Shown: piece after piece, positions 20,283-30,532 of the stretch
Numbering within the stretch: the stretch's first letter is position 1
Layout of the letters: each line of letters opens with the position of its first letter
Assembly: GCF_016808335.1 (NCBI RefSeq)
Contig: NC_053138.1
Span: 10,471,900-10,535,899, forward strand
Direction of reading: 5' to 3'
Source: Panicum virgatum
Taxonomy: Eukaryota; Streptophyta; Magnoliopsida; Poales; Poaceae
DNA length: 64,000 nucleotides
The notes under the pieces: model-generated
Database searches by the model: none
The model's input: only the letters and a program-made list of their open reading frames with translations
Told to the model about the DNA's origin: nothing
Translations under genes and position numbers: made by a program

Positions 20283-21293
20283 ATGGAATGTGTTGATAAA
20301 ACTTTGTTCCTCATGCGATCTGGCACTGATTTTCTATTAGTTCAGATATACGTGGATGATATTATCTTTGGTGGCTCTTCTCACGCTCTTGTCTCCAAGT
20401 TTTCTGAGCAGATGTCCAGGGAGTTCGAGATGAGCATGATGGGTGAGTTGCAGTTCTTCCTCGGGCTGCAGATCAAGCAAACTCCTCAGGACACTTTTGT
20501 CCATCAAGCCAAGTACACTAGAGACTTGCTGCAGAAGTTCGACATGAGTGACTTGTCTCCTCAGCCGACTCCGATCAGCACATCTACGGCGCTTGATGAG
20601 GACTTGGACGGCGAGGCGGTGGACCAGAAGGAGTACTGGAGCATGATCGGCTCTCTCCTGTACCTAACGGCGACGCGACCGGACATTCAGTTCGGCGTCT
20701 GCCTCTGCGCACGGTATCAGGCTTCGCCGCGCACTTCCCACAGGCAGGTGGTGAAACGCATCTTCAGGTATCTGAAATTCACCCCAGAATTTGGTCTTTG
20801 GTATTCTGCGGATTCTTCTCTGGTTTTGGTGGGCTTTTCTGATGCCGATTTCGGTGGGTGTCGGTTGGATCGCAAGTCGACATTCGGCACTTGTCAATTT
20901 CTCGGTACATCTTTGGTGTCTTGGTCCTCTCGCAAGCAGGCTAGTGTAGCGCTTTCTTCCACAGAAGCTGAGTATGTTGCCGCTGCTAGCTGCTGCTCCC
21001 AGATACTTTGGATGAAACAAACCTTGCAGGATTATGGATTGAGTTTCGGTAGGGTTCCCATCTTTGTAGACAACATGTCAGCCATTAGCATTGCAAAGAA
21101 CCCTGTCCTACACTCCAGAACCAAGCACATAGACATCCGATTCCATTTCTTGCGAGACAACCATGAGAGAGGACACATAGACCTGATCCATGTCCCTTCA
21201 GAGAGGCAAACCGCAGATATCCTCACCAAACCGCTAGAGCAGGACACCTTTGCTCGCTTGCGAGGGGAGCTTGGGCTTTGTTACCCCTTTTGA
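20283..21293 (+). pseudogene. pol: Copia A reverse transcriptase YVDD half and RNase H
   Basis: The frame resumes with KTLFLMRSGTDFLLVQIYVDDIIFGG, where YVDD is the RT active site. The RNase H domain follows: SDADFGGCRLDRKSTFG, then WSSRKQASVALSSTEAEYVAAA and HIDIRFHFLRD. The ORF ends LGLCYPF. This part is free of stops. The ATG at 20283 is fortuitous, produced at the junction with the solo LTR. Confidence 0.9.
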
Positions 21294-22680
21294 TCGCTGA
21301 CTTTTCTTTGGTTAGCTTTGTAGGTCTTGTTTGCTCTTCTTTTTGTTCTCTAGGTTTGGTAGTTGCATTGTACATGTTTGCATTTTGCATTGTCTCACTT
21401 GCACTAGCATTCTTGTATACACTGCTATGATCTTCTAGTACCTACTAGTGTGAGTTGATAAATTTAATCATGTATAGCTTGCTCCACTGTGTATATGAAA
21501 TCATCTGAGTTAAGCTATTTTGATTTGAAAAACTGAAAACATGATCACCCTGTTTTGGCTACTAGCATGTTAGGGCGTGTTGATATGCTTTGCTATCTTA
21601 TTCATGCTAGTGTGGCTTTTCGTTCAGCAATTCATACTTGAAATGATTTAAAATTGATAAAATTACTTGAACTGTTCTTGAAATGGATTGAACAGATCTA
21701 GGTGGGATTGCTTGTCGCACTGATCGAGCTTTCGGGACGGCTCACTTTGCATTTGTGAGAACCCGGGCAAGGCTGTGCATGACTGAAACGAGTGCTTTAA
21801 GCTTCTGATTGTCTTTTGGCAGAGGCTTGGCCTTGTTGCTAAGTAAAGCATGACAAGCTTTCAATCCCTGGCATTAAGAATTGCTTGATATAAATTTGAT
21901 TGAAAAATAAATGTTGGCAACTTGTCTTGGCTGGTTTGGCTCACCTGTATGAGTTTGATTAGCACTGCTTTCCATTCCCTACTTATTAGTGCTAGATCAT
22001 GGGTGATGCTTTTATTTCTACTAAAACTGAACTTGCCTAGCTCTAGACTGATTTGATATACTCTGTTGAGCTAGATGCAGGTCTTGTTTATGGATGCACA
22101 CGTGCTTGTGACTAGATGTTGTTCATATCCTTGTATCCCTGAATGCTTTCACTTACACCTCCTGCATTGCATTCATTGCATAGCATCTGTTCAGGGGGAG
22201 TTTCAGCTTCAGGGGGAGCTTTAGATCTTTTTAGGCTTGATGTGTGCATGTGCCAACAAGGGGGAGAATTTTGAGAGAAGTGATCGAACAAGGGGTATAC
22301 TTGTTTGATTTTTAAAAAAACTTATTGTGCACAGGGCTTCGAGAGGGCATCATTTTGGGAGAGTTGCACTTGTGAGAGGGAAAAGTTTTGCTTGGGGAGT
22401 TTCTGCTTTGTTCTTGGCTCCTGGTTTTTCTCGTTTTCCCTCTGCTTCTTGCATGACTGCGTCGAGCGTTACCTCTATCTTTGAGGAGTCTTGTTTTGGC
22501 TTTTGATCGATTGCGTCGAGCCTTTGCCCTTGTCTTAGGGGATCGATTTTGCTTGAGTGAGTGACTGTTCCTGCCTTTCTGAGCTTTTTGTCACTTGCTT
22601 GTGCTTCTTTGTTCTTTTCTGGTTTCACTTCTCTTGGTTCGTTTGTGGTGTGTTGACAATGCACTCATCAATGGGGAGAT
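21294..22680 (+). other. Copia A 3' non-coding spacer with polypurine tracts
   Basis: No coding frame of note lies between RNase H and the 3' LTR. The G-rich tracts CAGGGGGAG (22192), AGGGGGAGC (22211), AAGGGGGAGAA (22258) and GGGGAGAT just before 22681 are repeated polypurine tracts, typical of Sireviruses. No envelope-like ORF is visible. Confidence 0.8.
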
Positions 22681-24305
22681 TGAGGAATGTTGAGTACTCT
22701 ATCCTGCTTGTGATGAGTGAATTGTCAACCGTGCGGTATGATCGTGCGCTTGGTCTTTGGATTGCAGGTACACGGGCGTCGACTGTCGACGGGGAGCTGC
22801 TGTGGAGGTGCTATGGCCGATGGACCGTGCGGTGGACGGCGGTGAAGGGCAGCCGGGACCAGAGCTCGGACCGGGCGGCAGCTGTGGCGTCCACTCCTGG
22901 ATCGAGGGCGCAAGCGGCGACGGAAGGCGGGTTTCTTGGTTTGCGCCACAAAACCAAGGAGGCGGACGGCGGTTGAAAACGCCAAGTTGTGGAGGCACGG
23001 GCGTCGGTCTCGGGACTGACGGAGGCGACGGGCGTCGACGGCGTCTAGGGCCTCGCTGCGGGCGAGGAGGTGACTGGCGTCGGGCGGCGTCTAGGGCCGT
23101 CAGAAGGCCGAGGCGAGAACGGCGTCTAGGGCCACGGCGTGGAGGCGGGAATCTTACCGCGCGTGAGGTTTTGGCGGTTTTCTCAAAACAGGCCACCTAC
23201 CCGGGTTTCGCGGACCCTCTAAAACCGCGGACTGGATCTTCATCAAGACGGTGGCATCGTGGAGAAGAGTTCGTTCCGAAGAAAGAACCTCGACCGTCGG
23301 ATGAGATCGTGTACAGGGGGTGCTGCAGGCCGACCGGTCTGACCGGTCCCTAGCACCGGTATGACCAACCGGTCTGACCGGTCCAGCGTACCGGTCTTAC
23401 CGGTCCCGCGGGTATAAATACCCCTTCACTTGTGTTAGGTTAATTGCGGCTTTTAGAACTTGTCCGTGAATTGTCTATTCCTCCAGGCCGCCGCCCCTGT
23501 GTTCCTCTCCCCCCGTTCCTCTCTTTAGAGTAGATTTTGTCCATGGATTGTTGAGACCTTGAGGGAGATTTGATTGGGAAAGGAGGCCCTATCCTCCTCG
23601 TGCCCTCTGAGTTTTTGAATCAATTCAATCCCCTCGTTTTTGTGCCATTTTGTGATGGATTTTGGTTTCGTTTTTTGTGCACACGATTGCGATGGTTCCA
23701 TGAGTTCTTTGCTGTGATTCCCGTGCTTCTAGCTCTGTCCTAAACCCTCTGGAATCACTAGCTCGTTCGAATTCGATTTATTGAGTTCTAGAGAAAACCT
23801 CACTCCTTTTGATCTCATCCCGAAATTCTCGTGCTATGGATATCTTAAGGGTGAGATCTCTTGGGGATACGTTCTTGGGGTAGAACCGAAGCCTTCCTCC
23901 AAGGTTCATCGATTTTCGTGGTCGTTTGGTTGAGATTCATCGTTTGAATCCATGTTTTCGGGGGTTTTCTGGGTGCCACCGGTCAGACCGGTAGGCAAGA
24001 CCGGTCAGACCGGTCTGTTAGTTTTTGAACAGACTCGACCGGTCAGACCGGTCCAGCTCACCGGTCAGACCGGTCCAGGCAGATCAGTTCTGCAGCTCTC
24101 CCGATTCGCTTCGGATCTGCTTCGTGGTTTTGCCCGCTCGTTCGATGCCTTTTGTGTTGGTTTAACTTTTCCATAGCTATTCCAAACTCTGGTCAGAACG
24201 CTTGAGGGCTTGGGCGATTTTGGGACATAGGCCGACGATTCGAATTTCGAAGAAATTTTGATCGGCTCTCATTCACCCCCTCTAGTCGCCGACTTCGGTC
24301 CCTCG
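22681..24305 (+). repeat. Copia A 3' LTR
   Basis: This matches the 5' LTR throughout, including both ACCGGT arrays (23333-23408 and 23979-24077) and the TATA box. It ends CCCTCG rather than CCCTCA and carries about 30 nt near 23878 (GGGGTAGAACCGAAGCC) that the 5' LTR lacks. Differences are sparse, so the insertion is not ancient. Confidence 0.9.
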
Positions 24306-24310
24306 ATAGC

Positions 24311-25289
24311 ATACTGGTTGGGGTCGGCTCCTCCTCCCGCCTGTCCGCAGCCGCCGCCTTCTTCCCGTCCACCATGAGCGCAAAAGGCCCACAGATTGGC
24401 GGGAAATGAGGAGCCCAGGGGTCAGGGCCACCGTCGCGTGGGAGGTGAGCGCGGGGCACAGTTGCGATGGACACGTAGGGCAGCAGCACAGAAGCAAGCG
24501 CGGAGACTACGGCGGCCAAAGCGAGGTCGCATCGAGCATCGAGCGGCGCGGCCGAAGGAAGATTTTTTTTTTCCGTATAGGCAAAGGGATGGAAGGGGCG
24601 GTGAGGAAGAAGGGGAAGGGAATTTTTGGGCTCCCCTGGGAGAGCAAATGTATTATGGGCTAAATGGGTCTAAGTTAAGTGGGTCATATTTACAATTTTA
24701 GGAATTTGACCACATCGTTATTTTTGTCCCTGCCTAAATTAAATCTAAAGTCATAAATAGTATAATCTTTATGTAAATAATTCTATCATGGGATCACCAT
24801 CCTCATTTTATATCTACTTTCCAGGTTCATCGTCCCAATTATCTAAGGATCATGTTCCACTTTTCGATCCAATCATCTCGAGGAGGTATACCCCTCTACG
24901 AATCGGGAACTTAAAATTGCCGATCCACGTACCACATTCCATGTACATTCCTACTAGGAACTTTTGTGACATTGGCGGGAGCTACCCACCCTCACCAAAT
25001 CCGTGCCTGCCGCCGCCGCTGGCCGCCGCCGCCGCCGTCCAGGGGTGGTTGGAGGGGAGCGGTCGCCGGCGGTCGGGGTGGTGGAGGGAGGCGGCGGAGC
25101 TTAGGGAGTTCGGGTTTCAGGAGGAGCCATGGCCCGACGAGCTTAGAGGAGAAGGGTGCGTTGGCGGCGGCGGCGGCGGCGGCGGTTCGTTCGACAGCCT
25201 GGGCGACGGCCGAGCGGGGGCGGGACGGGCGGTGGGCGGTGGCCGGCGGTGGGTCAGGGGTAGCTCCCGCTGCGCTTAGCAAATCCACA
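24311..25289. other. Unassigned GC-rich sequence
   Basis: This is the right-hand flank of the Copia insertion, so it was once contiguous with 12506. Short frames in both directions are broken, and GGC/GCC triplet runs (25005-25200) dominate. I recognise no gene or repeat family. Confidence 0.4.
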
Positions 25290-26096
25290 TTGCGTTCTGG
25301 CGATCCCAGCATACCTACGAGGTGGACGGTGTTTCAAATACCATCCAGCCCCTCGGTGCCCAGAAGCCGTCGGATGCACTGTGCGCGGCCCGGATTAACT
25401 GAATCGCTGAACAAGGCCGAGTAGGCGCGCTCCGCCTCGTCAGAATCGGGGTCGAGGCGTCGGGCTCGGGGCTCGGCCACCGCCGCCAGAGGACGTGGCT
25501 GGGTGTCAAAGCGAGAGGAGGACGCTCACTAGCTTGTTGCCCGCCCTCGAGAGCGCCACCGGCCGCGCGACATGTGGTCTGCAACCTATCTGGCTTCTTG
25601 TGGCGAACTTTAATTTTGAGCTCTTCTTCTTCCTCACCCGGAGGCAGTGGCAGCAGGCTGCGCGTCTTGCAAACAGACTGATGAGTGGCGTTCGGGGATC
25701 GTCGTCGTCGTCATCTCGTCATGCTCAGATGCTCTCCGCCAGTGGCAGTCTACGGCAGACTGATCTGATCGTGTAGGGTCCGGTGTTGTGTTTGTGCATC
25801 TCTTTGCTGAAATGGCGCAGAGGTTTCTCGAGCATCTGCCTGAGTTCCGAAATTGCTCATCTGTCCATCGATCATGGCTGGCAGCGATGCTCGGACCGCT
25901 TTCTGACGTGATCGCTAGCTTCCCTGCCTTGTTCACCTACTGCAAAACGGCTGAACATCACTGTAAAGGATGCAAGCCAAGGTTATTAGTGGACAAACAC
26001 GGCGAAACCGCGCTGCAAGCAATTCCTTTCATCTACCACAGCGTTGCTTTGGAACATCTGCAAATTGAAGCCTTGAGGAAGGACTTATTAGTTATG
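25290..26096 (+). repeat. Left arm of block duplication (copy 2)
   Basis: This is paralogous to the 590-1729 region and collinear with it up to the point where a LINE-like element interrupts it. The best preserved frame here (25788-26108) reads HLFAEMAQRFLEHLPEFRN, then ALFTYCKTAEHH. I cannot assign it to a family. The block continues at 28446 with the L12 promoter. Confidence 0.7.
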
Positions 26097-28445
26097 CTTT
26101 TTTTTTGAACGAACCAAACAAGATAGTGCGCGTTTCATTGATATAGCACGAGTACAAGGCTACGGCCCTGGAAGGTCATAGCCAGGAAAAAAAAAACAAA
26201 ACTCACCCGATTGGATTGGGACGTCAATCCAGAAAACTCAACAACTCAACTCACCTGGTTGGATTGGGACCGTAACACGGGGAACTCAACTACTCAAAGC
26301 GGAGCAACACGCGACACAAACAGAAAGAGACCAAGCCGTCGCGACCAACCACCTATCTACACATGTAGTTGCCATGAAGACACAGACCCGCGCCGAAAGG
26401 GAGAAGAGGGAACCAGACGACACCATACCGAGCAGCCACCGCCATGCAGAACCTGTCGCTGTAGCACCGCTGCAACGCCGCACACCATCCGATAGAGTGG
26501 AACTGCCGAATCCATACCTCACGCCAGCTGCCTCGCGGTCGCCACCGCGAAAACACAACGCGCGGGGGCCTCGCCACACCCGCCGTTGGACTCCTCTCTC
26601 TCGTCGCCATGTCGAAGACACCGCACGCGGGGGCCTCACCACTTCTGCCTCAGTACTCCGTGTCTCGGATTCGTATATAAAATCACCATCAGGATTATGC
26701 ATCGTGTTGCCCTGTTTCCAAGGTCTGCATCAAACAGCCGAGCCGCGCCCAACAAGCGACTTCGTCTCGTTGCCCCACTCGCACGAGCAACCACCGTCGC
26801 CATGCCAACAAGGCAGGTTGTCGCTTGCGCCGTCTTCCGACGATGGACCGCACCGGAGTAGCCACAGCGTAGCTGGACTGCCCGCCACAATCCGCTGCAA
26901 GTCAAGTCGTCCCACCTTGTCGTTGCCGCAAGCGCCGCCCTTCGACGCTGTCCCACGCCGCACCGACAGCTGCAAAGCAGTGCCAGCCGCCGCAGTCCGC
27001 TGCAAGCAGCCAACCCGACAAACATGAGGCAACCCCCGGCCGCCAGCACGACGTTGATCGCCGCCGCATGAGCTCGGCAACCCCCTTCAAGCTCGCCACC
27101 TACATCGAGCCGCCCCACCACGCCACAGGCAGTCCTTCCGCCGCCTGGCCAAGAATTGTCTCCACTAACAACGCCTTCAACAAGGTAGCGACGCCAAAGG
27201 CACCGCCGTCGTTCGTCCAACAAGTGGACAGGGTTTTCACCCGGAGAAACCCGCGCAGAAGGGATAGGCTCCAAGATGACACCCCCAACAGAGAGAACGA
27301 CGCCCTCAGACGCCGTTGTCATCACCACCAGCAGGAAGCCGGCAACGCTTTCGCCCGGAGAATCCCATCCTAGCTGCACGTCCATGGCCCGGCAAAGCAA
27401 GAAGTCCCCTGCGGCCGGCGGTGCAGCCGTGCCACCACACTCCATGGTCAGCTCGCACCTTCTCACGCCGCACCATCCACAGCCGCGGTGCCGCTCACCT
27501 CCGCCACTCCACCTCGCACCACCCCACGGCCACCGCGCGCGGCCTCTCGCATCGCAATGAAGACAGGTGCCGCCATCGGCTGCGAACCAAACACATCCCT
27601 GCGACGAGGACCGCCGCACCTGCCACCTCCACGACCACGGGCCGGACCCGCAGCGCCCGCCGTCGGTCGAAGCACCACGCCGCACCAAACCCGGTGGGCA
27701 CCTCCCATCCGTGCCACACCCTCATGTGCGCGCGGCCGCCGCCGGCACCCATCGTTGGCCCCGGCGCGCCGCCCAGAACGAGGACCCGGAACCTGAGCCG
27801 TCGCCGCCGCGCACAGCCCCAGTGGACAGCTGCACCACGGCGACGACCGCAACGCCGACCAGCCGCCACCCGTGCCACCGCGAAGCCGACCGACGCCTCC
27901 GCGAGAACGCGCTCGCACTCGACCTAAACGAAGGCAAGCGCCGCTAGCGGCCGCACATCTTGCGGCGCCCATGGGGAGGAACGCCGAGTTGGGCAGCCCC
28001 GCGCCGTGCACGCCCACCAGCGCGTCCGCCGCGTTCACCTCCAGGACGAACTCGCTGACGTCCACGTTGCACGGAGGGTCCGCACGAGCAGAGTCGCCGC
28101 TGCTGCGCCTGGATCCGGCCGATGGATCCGTCCGCGAGGACACCGGATCCGCGCTCGCCAGTGCCGGATCCGGCCATCCTTGCTGGCGCCGCCGCGAGCC
28201 GCCCACACCGGACGTCGAGACGGCCATGGTCCCTGGACGCCGGCCCGCCCCGGCGCTGGAGACCCACAAGCCGAATTGCCCCGCCGTCACCTTCCTCGCC
28301 GGCCACCGGACTTCCGAGGGCCTGCTCGGGCGACGGCGAGGTTGCTGGGAGGCGGCGGGGGCGCTGGGAACGGGGCGGCGTGAAGGCCCCCTCGGTCGCC
28401 TAGCGGGGGCGACGTACGCGAGGGGCTCGCGGACAATAATGTGTT
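26097..28445 (-). mobile_element. LINE-like retroelement, reverse strand, no RT
   Basis: A 14-bp direct repeat, ACTTATTAGTTATG, flanks it (26083-26096 and 28446-28459). A T run at 26098-26106 is the poly(A) tail on the minus strand. The minus-strand 3' end (TATCAATGAAACGCGCACTA) resembles grass non-LTR ends. The remaining 2.2 kb is very GC-rich and encodes no reverse transcriptase. Long open frames on both strands are compositional. It is either a non-autonomous LINE derivative or a retrotransposed chimeric transcript; a GT61 fragment lies near its 5' end. Confidence 0.7.
27964..28059 (-). pseudogene. Captured GT61 glycosyltransferase fragment
   Basis: The minus-strand frame reads FVLEVNAADALVGVHGAG then LPNSAFLPMGA. 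This is the conserved C-terminal motif of GT61 enzymes (the family of plant xylosyl- and arabinosyltransferases acting on xylan in the Golgi). Only about 30 codons are recognisable and the flanks read as unrelated sequence, so this is a captured exon piece and not an active enzyme. Confidence 0.65.
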
Positions 28446-28577
28446 ACTTATTAGTTATGTGAAACAGTCAGAAATCACTCAGAGCTCAGAAGATCATACG
28501 CCTTTTCATTGATCAATACATTATGTCTTTTCTTTATTTTAACACACAATCATATTTCATATGTCTTGGTTGGCACA

Positions 28578-28670
28578 TTGATGAAATAGTACAATAAGTC
28601 ACACGGTAGATATAAATACCAGCAAAAAAAGTGGTTGAAACCTATGCGTGATGTGCCGCCAATAAAATGG
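28578..28670 (+). promoter_or_regulatory. PHAS unit L12 promoter
   Basis: TTGATGAAATAGTACAATAA starts at 28578 and the weak TATA box CCAATAAAATGG is at 28659-28670. It is the copy of the L1 promoter. Confidence 0.6.
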
Positions 28671-28690
28671 CCCCGGCATATCTGCACGTT

Positions 28691-29138
28691 CCAGAGAAAC
28701 AATAATATGGCTAAAATTTTAGGCCGCGAACCAGTAGGTGCGGGCAAGGCTGCTAGTGCATACTTGGTATTAGGGATGAGAGAGATCAGGATCACAAGTT
28801 CTACATACCTATTGGGTGACGGTACCAGGACTGCATATGCATGTATACCCCACAGCAACCTGTTCGCAACCCCATTCTTATAACTCTGGTTGCAACCATA
28901 CATTATGGTGTATTATATTGCTGACGGTCTACTGTAATGAAGTTTGTCAGCAATATGTGATGTGATCCTCCGAACTGTCAGATCCTCTAGTGTCTACTGT
29001 AATGAAGTTTGTTTGATCATACTGAAGATCTGAATGTGCATCGATCAATATGATCAGGAAATGAAGGAAACTCTTGTTATGACCTTCAGCTTTTCTAGAC
29101 TGCAATGGCATGGTTCATGCCTTGATGTGTTAATGAAA
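28691..29138 (+). ncRNA. PHAS-like unit L12, no visible trigger site
   Basis: L12 is the paralogue of L1. Shared runs include ATGGCTAAAATTTT, ATGAGAGAGATCAGGATCAC and TGCTAGTGCATACTTGGTA. It is shorter than L1 and ends where the promoter motif of L13 starts, now interrupted by a Helitron. No miR2118 site is visible. Confidence 0.4.
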
Positions 29139-30131
29139 CTAGGTGGACCACCCGCGCATTTGCGTGGCTAGATATTATATAAGATTATGTTCTGTATATT
29201 GTAGTCTAACTTTGTGCTTTTTAAACTTTGAGTACAAACTTTATTTTTTATGTGTAATTTCTAAATTTTAATTTGTTTTGACATTTTATAGATAAAAGTA
29301 GTATACAAAGTTGTTTATTGAGGGTATGTGTAAACTCTCAAATGTTAATAAAATAGCATGGACAATTCACATGAGATAGAGAAAATGACATTAATAACAT
29401 TATCTATTTCCCGTTTGATTTGTCCTTGTCTTCCATTTTACCTTAGACTATTCGCACTCTTCATACTCTAAATCCATCCTCTAAAAGAAATATTATGTTT
29501 TAATCCGAGATTCTCTCCTGTATACTAATTTCTTCCACACCCGTCATACTCTATATCACATCCTCTATACCAACTCCCACATATTTTATTCATCTACCTC
29601 CAACTATCATCTTCAATTAATATATTTTTTGTTACCTGTCTAGGGACTAAAGTGTGAGGAAATGGATAATATGCAAACGTGATGATGACGTAATTTGTCC
29701 TGTAGCGTTGATATCAACAATCCACCGGTGTACAAAATTTTTATATTCTGCGATTAATGTATTCCTGTGCTGCACGTAACGTATGGAAACGTGATGATGA
29801 TGTAATTTGTCCTATAGCCATTGATATTAACAATCCACCAGTGTACAAAAATTTTATATTCTGCGATTAACGTATTCATGTGCCGCATGTTACGTTCATT
29901 GGCAGTGGTGGGTAATTCATTGGTTGCGGTAAGCTTGGCTAATAAGATAAGGGATATTTTTGACTAATTTTATTATAATGTCAGTTGTGGGTAATTTAAA
30001 TTTGTCTTAGGAGTATTTTTGACTAATTTTATTATAATAGTAGTGGTGGGTAATTTAAATTTCTCTTATTTTCTCATATTAATATGAGAATTTTTAGCGA
30101 ATGTTGAGGCTCCGTTTGATAAGATAATAGA
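29139..30131 (-). mobile_element. Non-autonomous Helitron, reverse strand
   Basis: On the minus strand it starts TCTATTATCTTATCAAACGG and ends CTAG, followed by T in the flank, and is inserted between A and T. A short hairpin (CGCAAATGCG) precedes the 3' end. Length 993 bp with no Rep/helicase. The empty site is seen in the paralogous L2 promoter (3281-3294). An internal tandem duplication of about 110 bp starts near 29680 and 29790 (AATTTGTCCT, ATATTCTGCGATTAA). Confidence 0.8.
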
Positions 30132-30203
30132 TAGTGACACAAGCAAGTACACAGTACAGCTACAAATGTTAGGTACATCCATGTGTGGGTTGGCTATAAA
30201 ATA
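30132..30203 (+). promoter_or_regulatory. PHAS unit L13 promoter, split by a Helitron
   Basis: The upstream motif is divided: TTAATGAAA ends at 29138 and TAGTGACAC resumes at 30132. The TATA box CTATAAAATAG is at 30193-30203. Confidence 0.7.
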
Positions 30204-30223
30204 GCTTCTCCATCTCAACACAT

Positions 30224-30532
30224 TACAAGATTAACTATTGATCTGCTGAGAAGAACATCCAGCAGCCACATAGACCGTAGCTGTGAAAAACAAAGATGAA
30301 ATGAGGCCAATACCCTGCAGTTCTAGAAAGCAGAGGATTCACAATGTTTGTGCTTCAACTTTTTAGGTCAAGACAGTCAGTGCAGACATGGTCACTGGTA
30401 GCTCCCTAACTCAGGTTTTGGCATGTGAGGCGTCGGGATTAAAGATTCGGTACTGTCATACGCTGCTTCCACAGAAGTTCACCTTCAAGGTAGCTTTTGT
30501 TGGTGTCTCGTCACAAGGGGCACCAGTATTGT
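30224..30532 (+). ncRNA. Candidate 21-PHAS locus L13, 5' part (miR2118 target)
   Basis: L13 is the paralogue of L2 (shared GCTGAGAAGAACATCCAG leader and GTTCTAGAAA before the site). The trigger site is at 30418-30439 and the predicted first phased position is 30430. About 100 nt later the reverse Copia element begins; the native tail resumes at 40064-40620. Transcripts from this promoter would now produce siRNAs antisense to the Copia 3' LTR. Confidence 0.65.
30418..30439 (+). promoter_or_regulatory. miR2118-type target site (L13)
   Basis: The core GGCATGTGAGGCGTCGGGAT is the L2 site with one further A-to-G change. Confidence 0.6.

Larger units (their letters stand above)
12507..24305 (+). 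mobile_element. Full-length Copia element, Sirevirus-like (Copia A)
   Basis: The element is bounded by ATAGC target duplications (12502-12506 and 24306-24310). Two LTRs of about 1.6 kb enclose a primer-binding site, a long gag, protease-integrase-RT-RNase H order (Copia), a 1.4-kb non-coding spacer and several polypurine tracts. The initiator-Met primer site, long coiled-coil gag and repeated polypurine tracts are Sirevirus features. It is not autonomous: gag and pol carry stops and a frameshift, and a 1.1-kb solo LTR sits in the RT. It splits L11 from the second half of the cluster. Confidence 0.9.

Noticed and set aside
24788..25279. A 163-residue frame with glycine runs
   Set aside because: It is driven by GGC repeats. 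No start context, domain or conserved copy supports it.
26636..27688. A 350-residue open frame on the minus strand (and overlapping long frames on both strands)
   Set aside because: Very GC-rich sequence gives long frames in several phases at once. No domain is visible and the stretch lies inside a LINE-like insertion.
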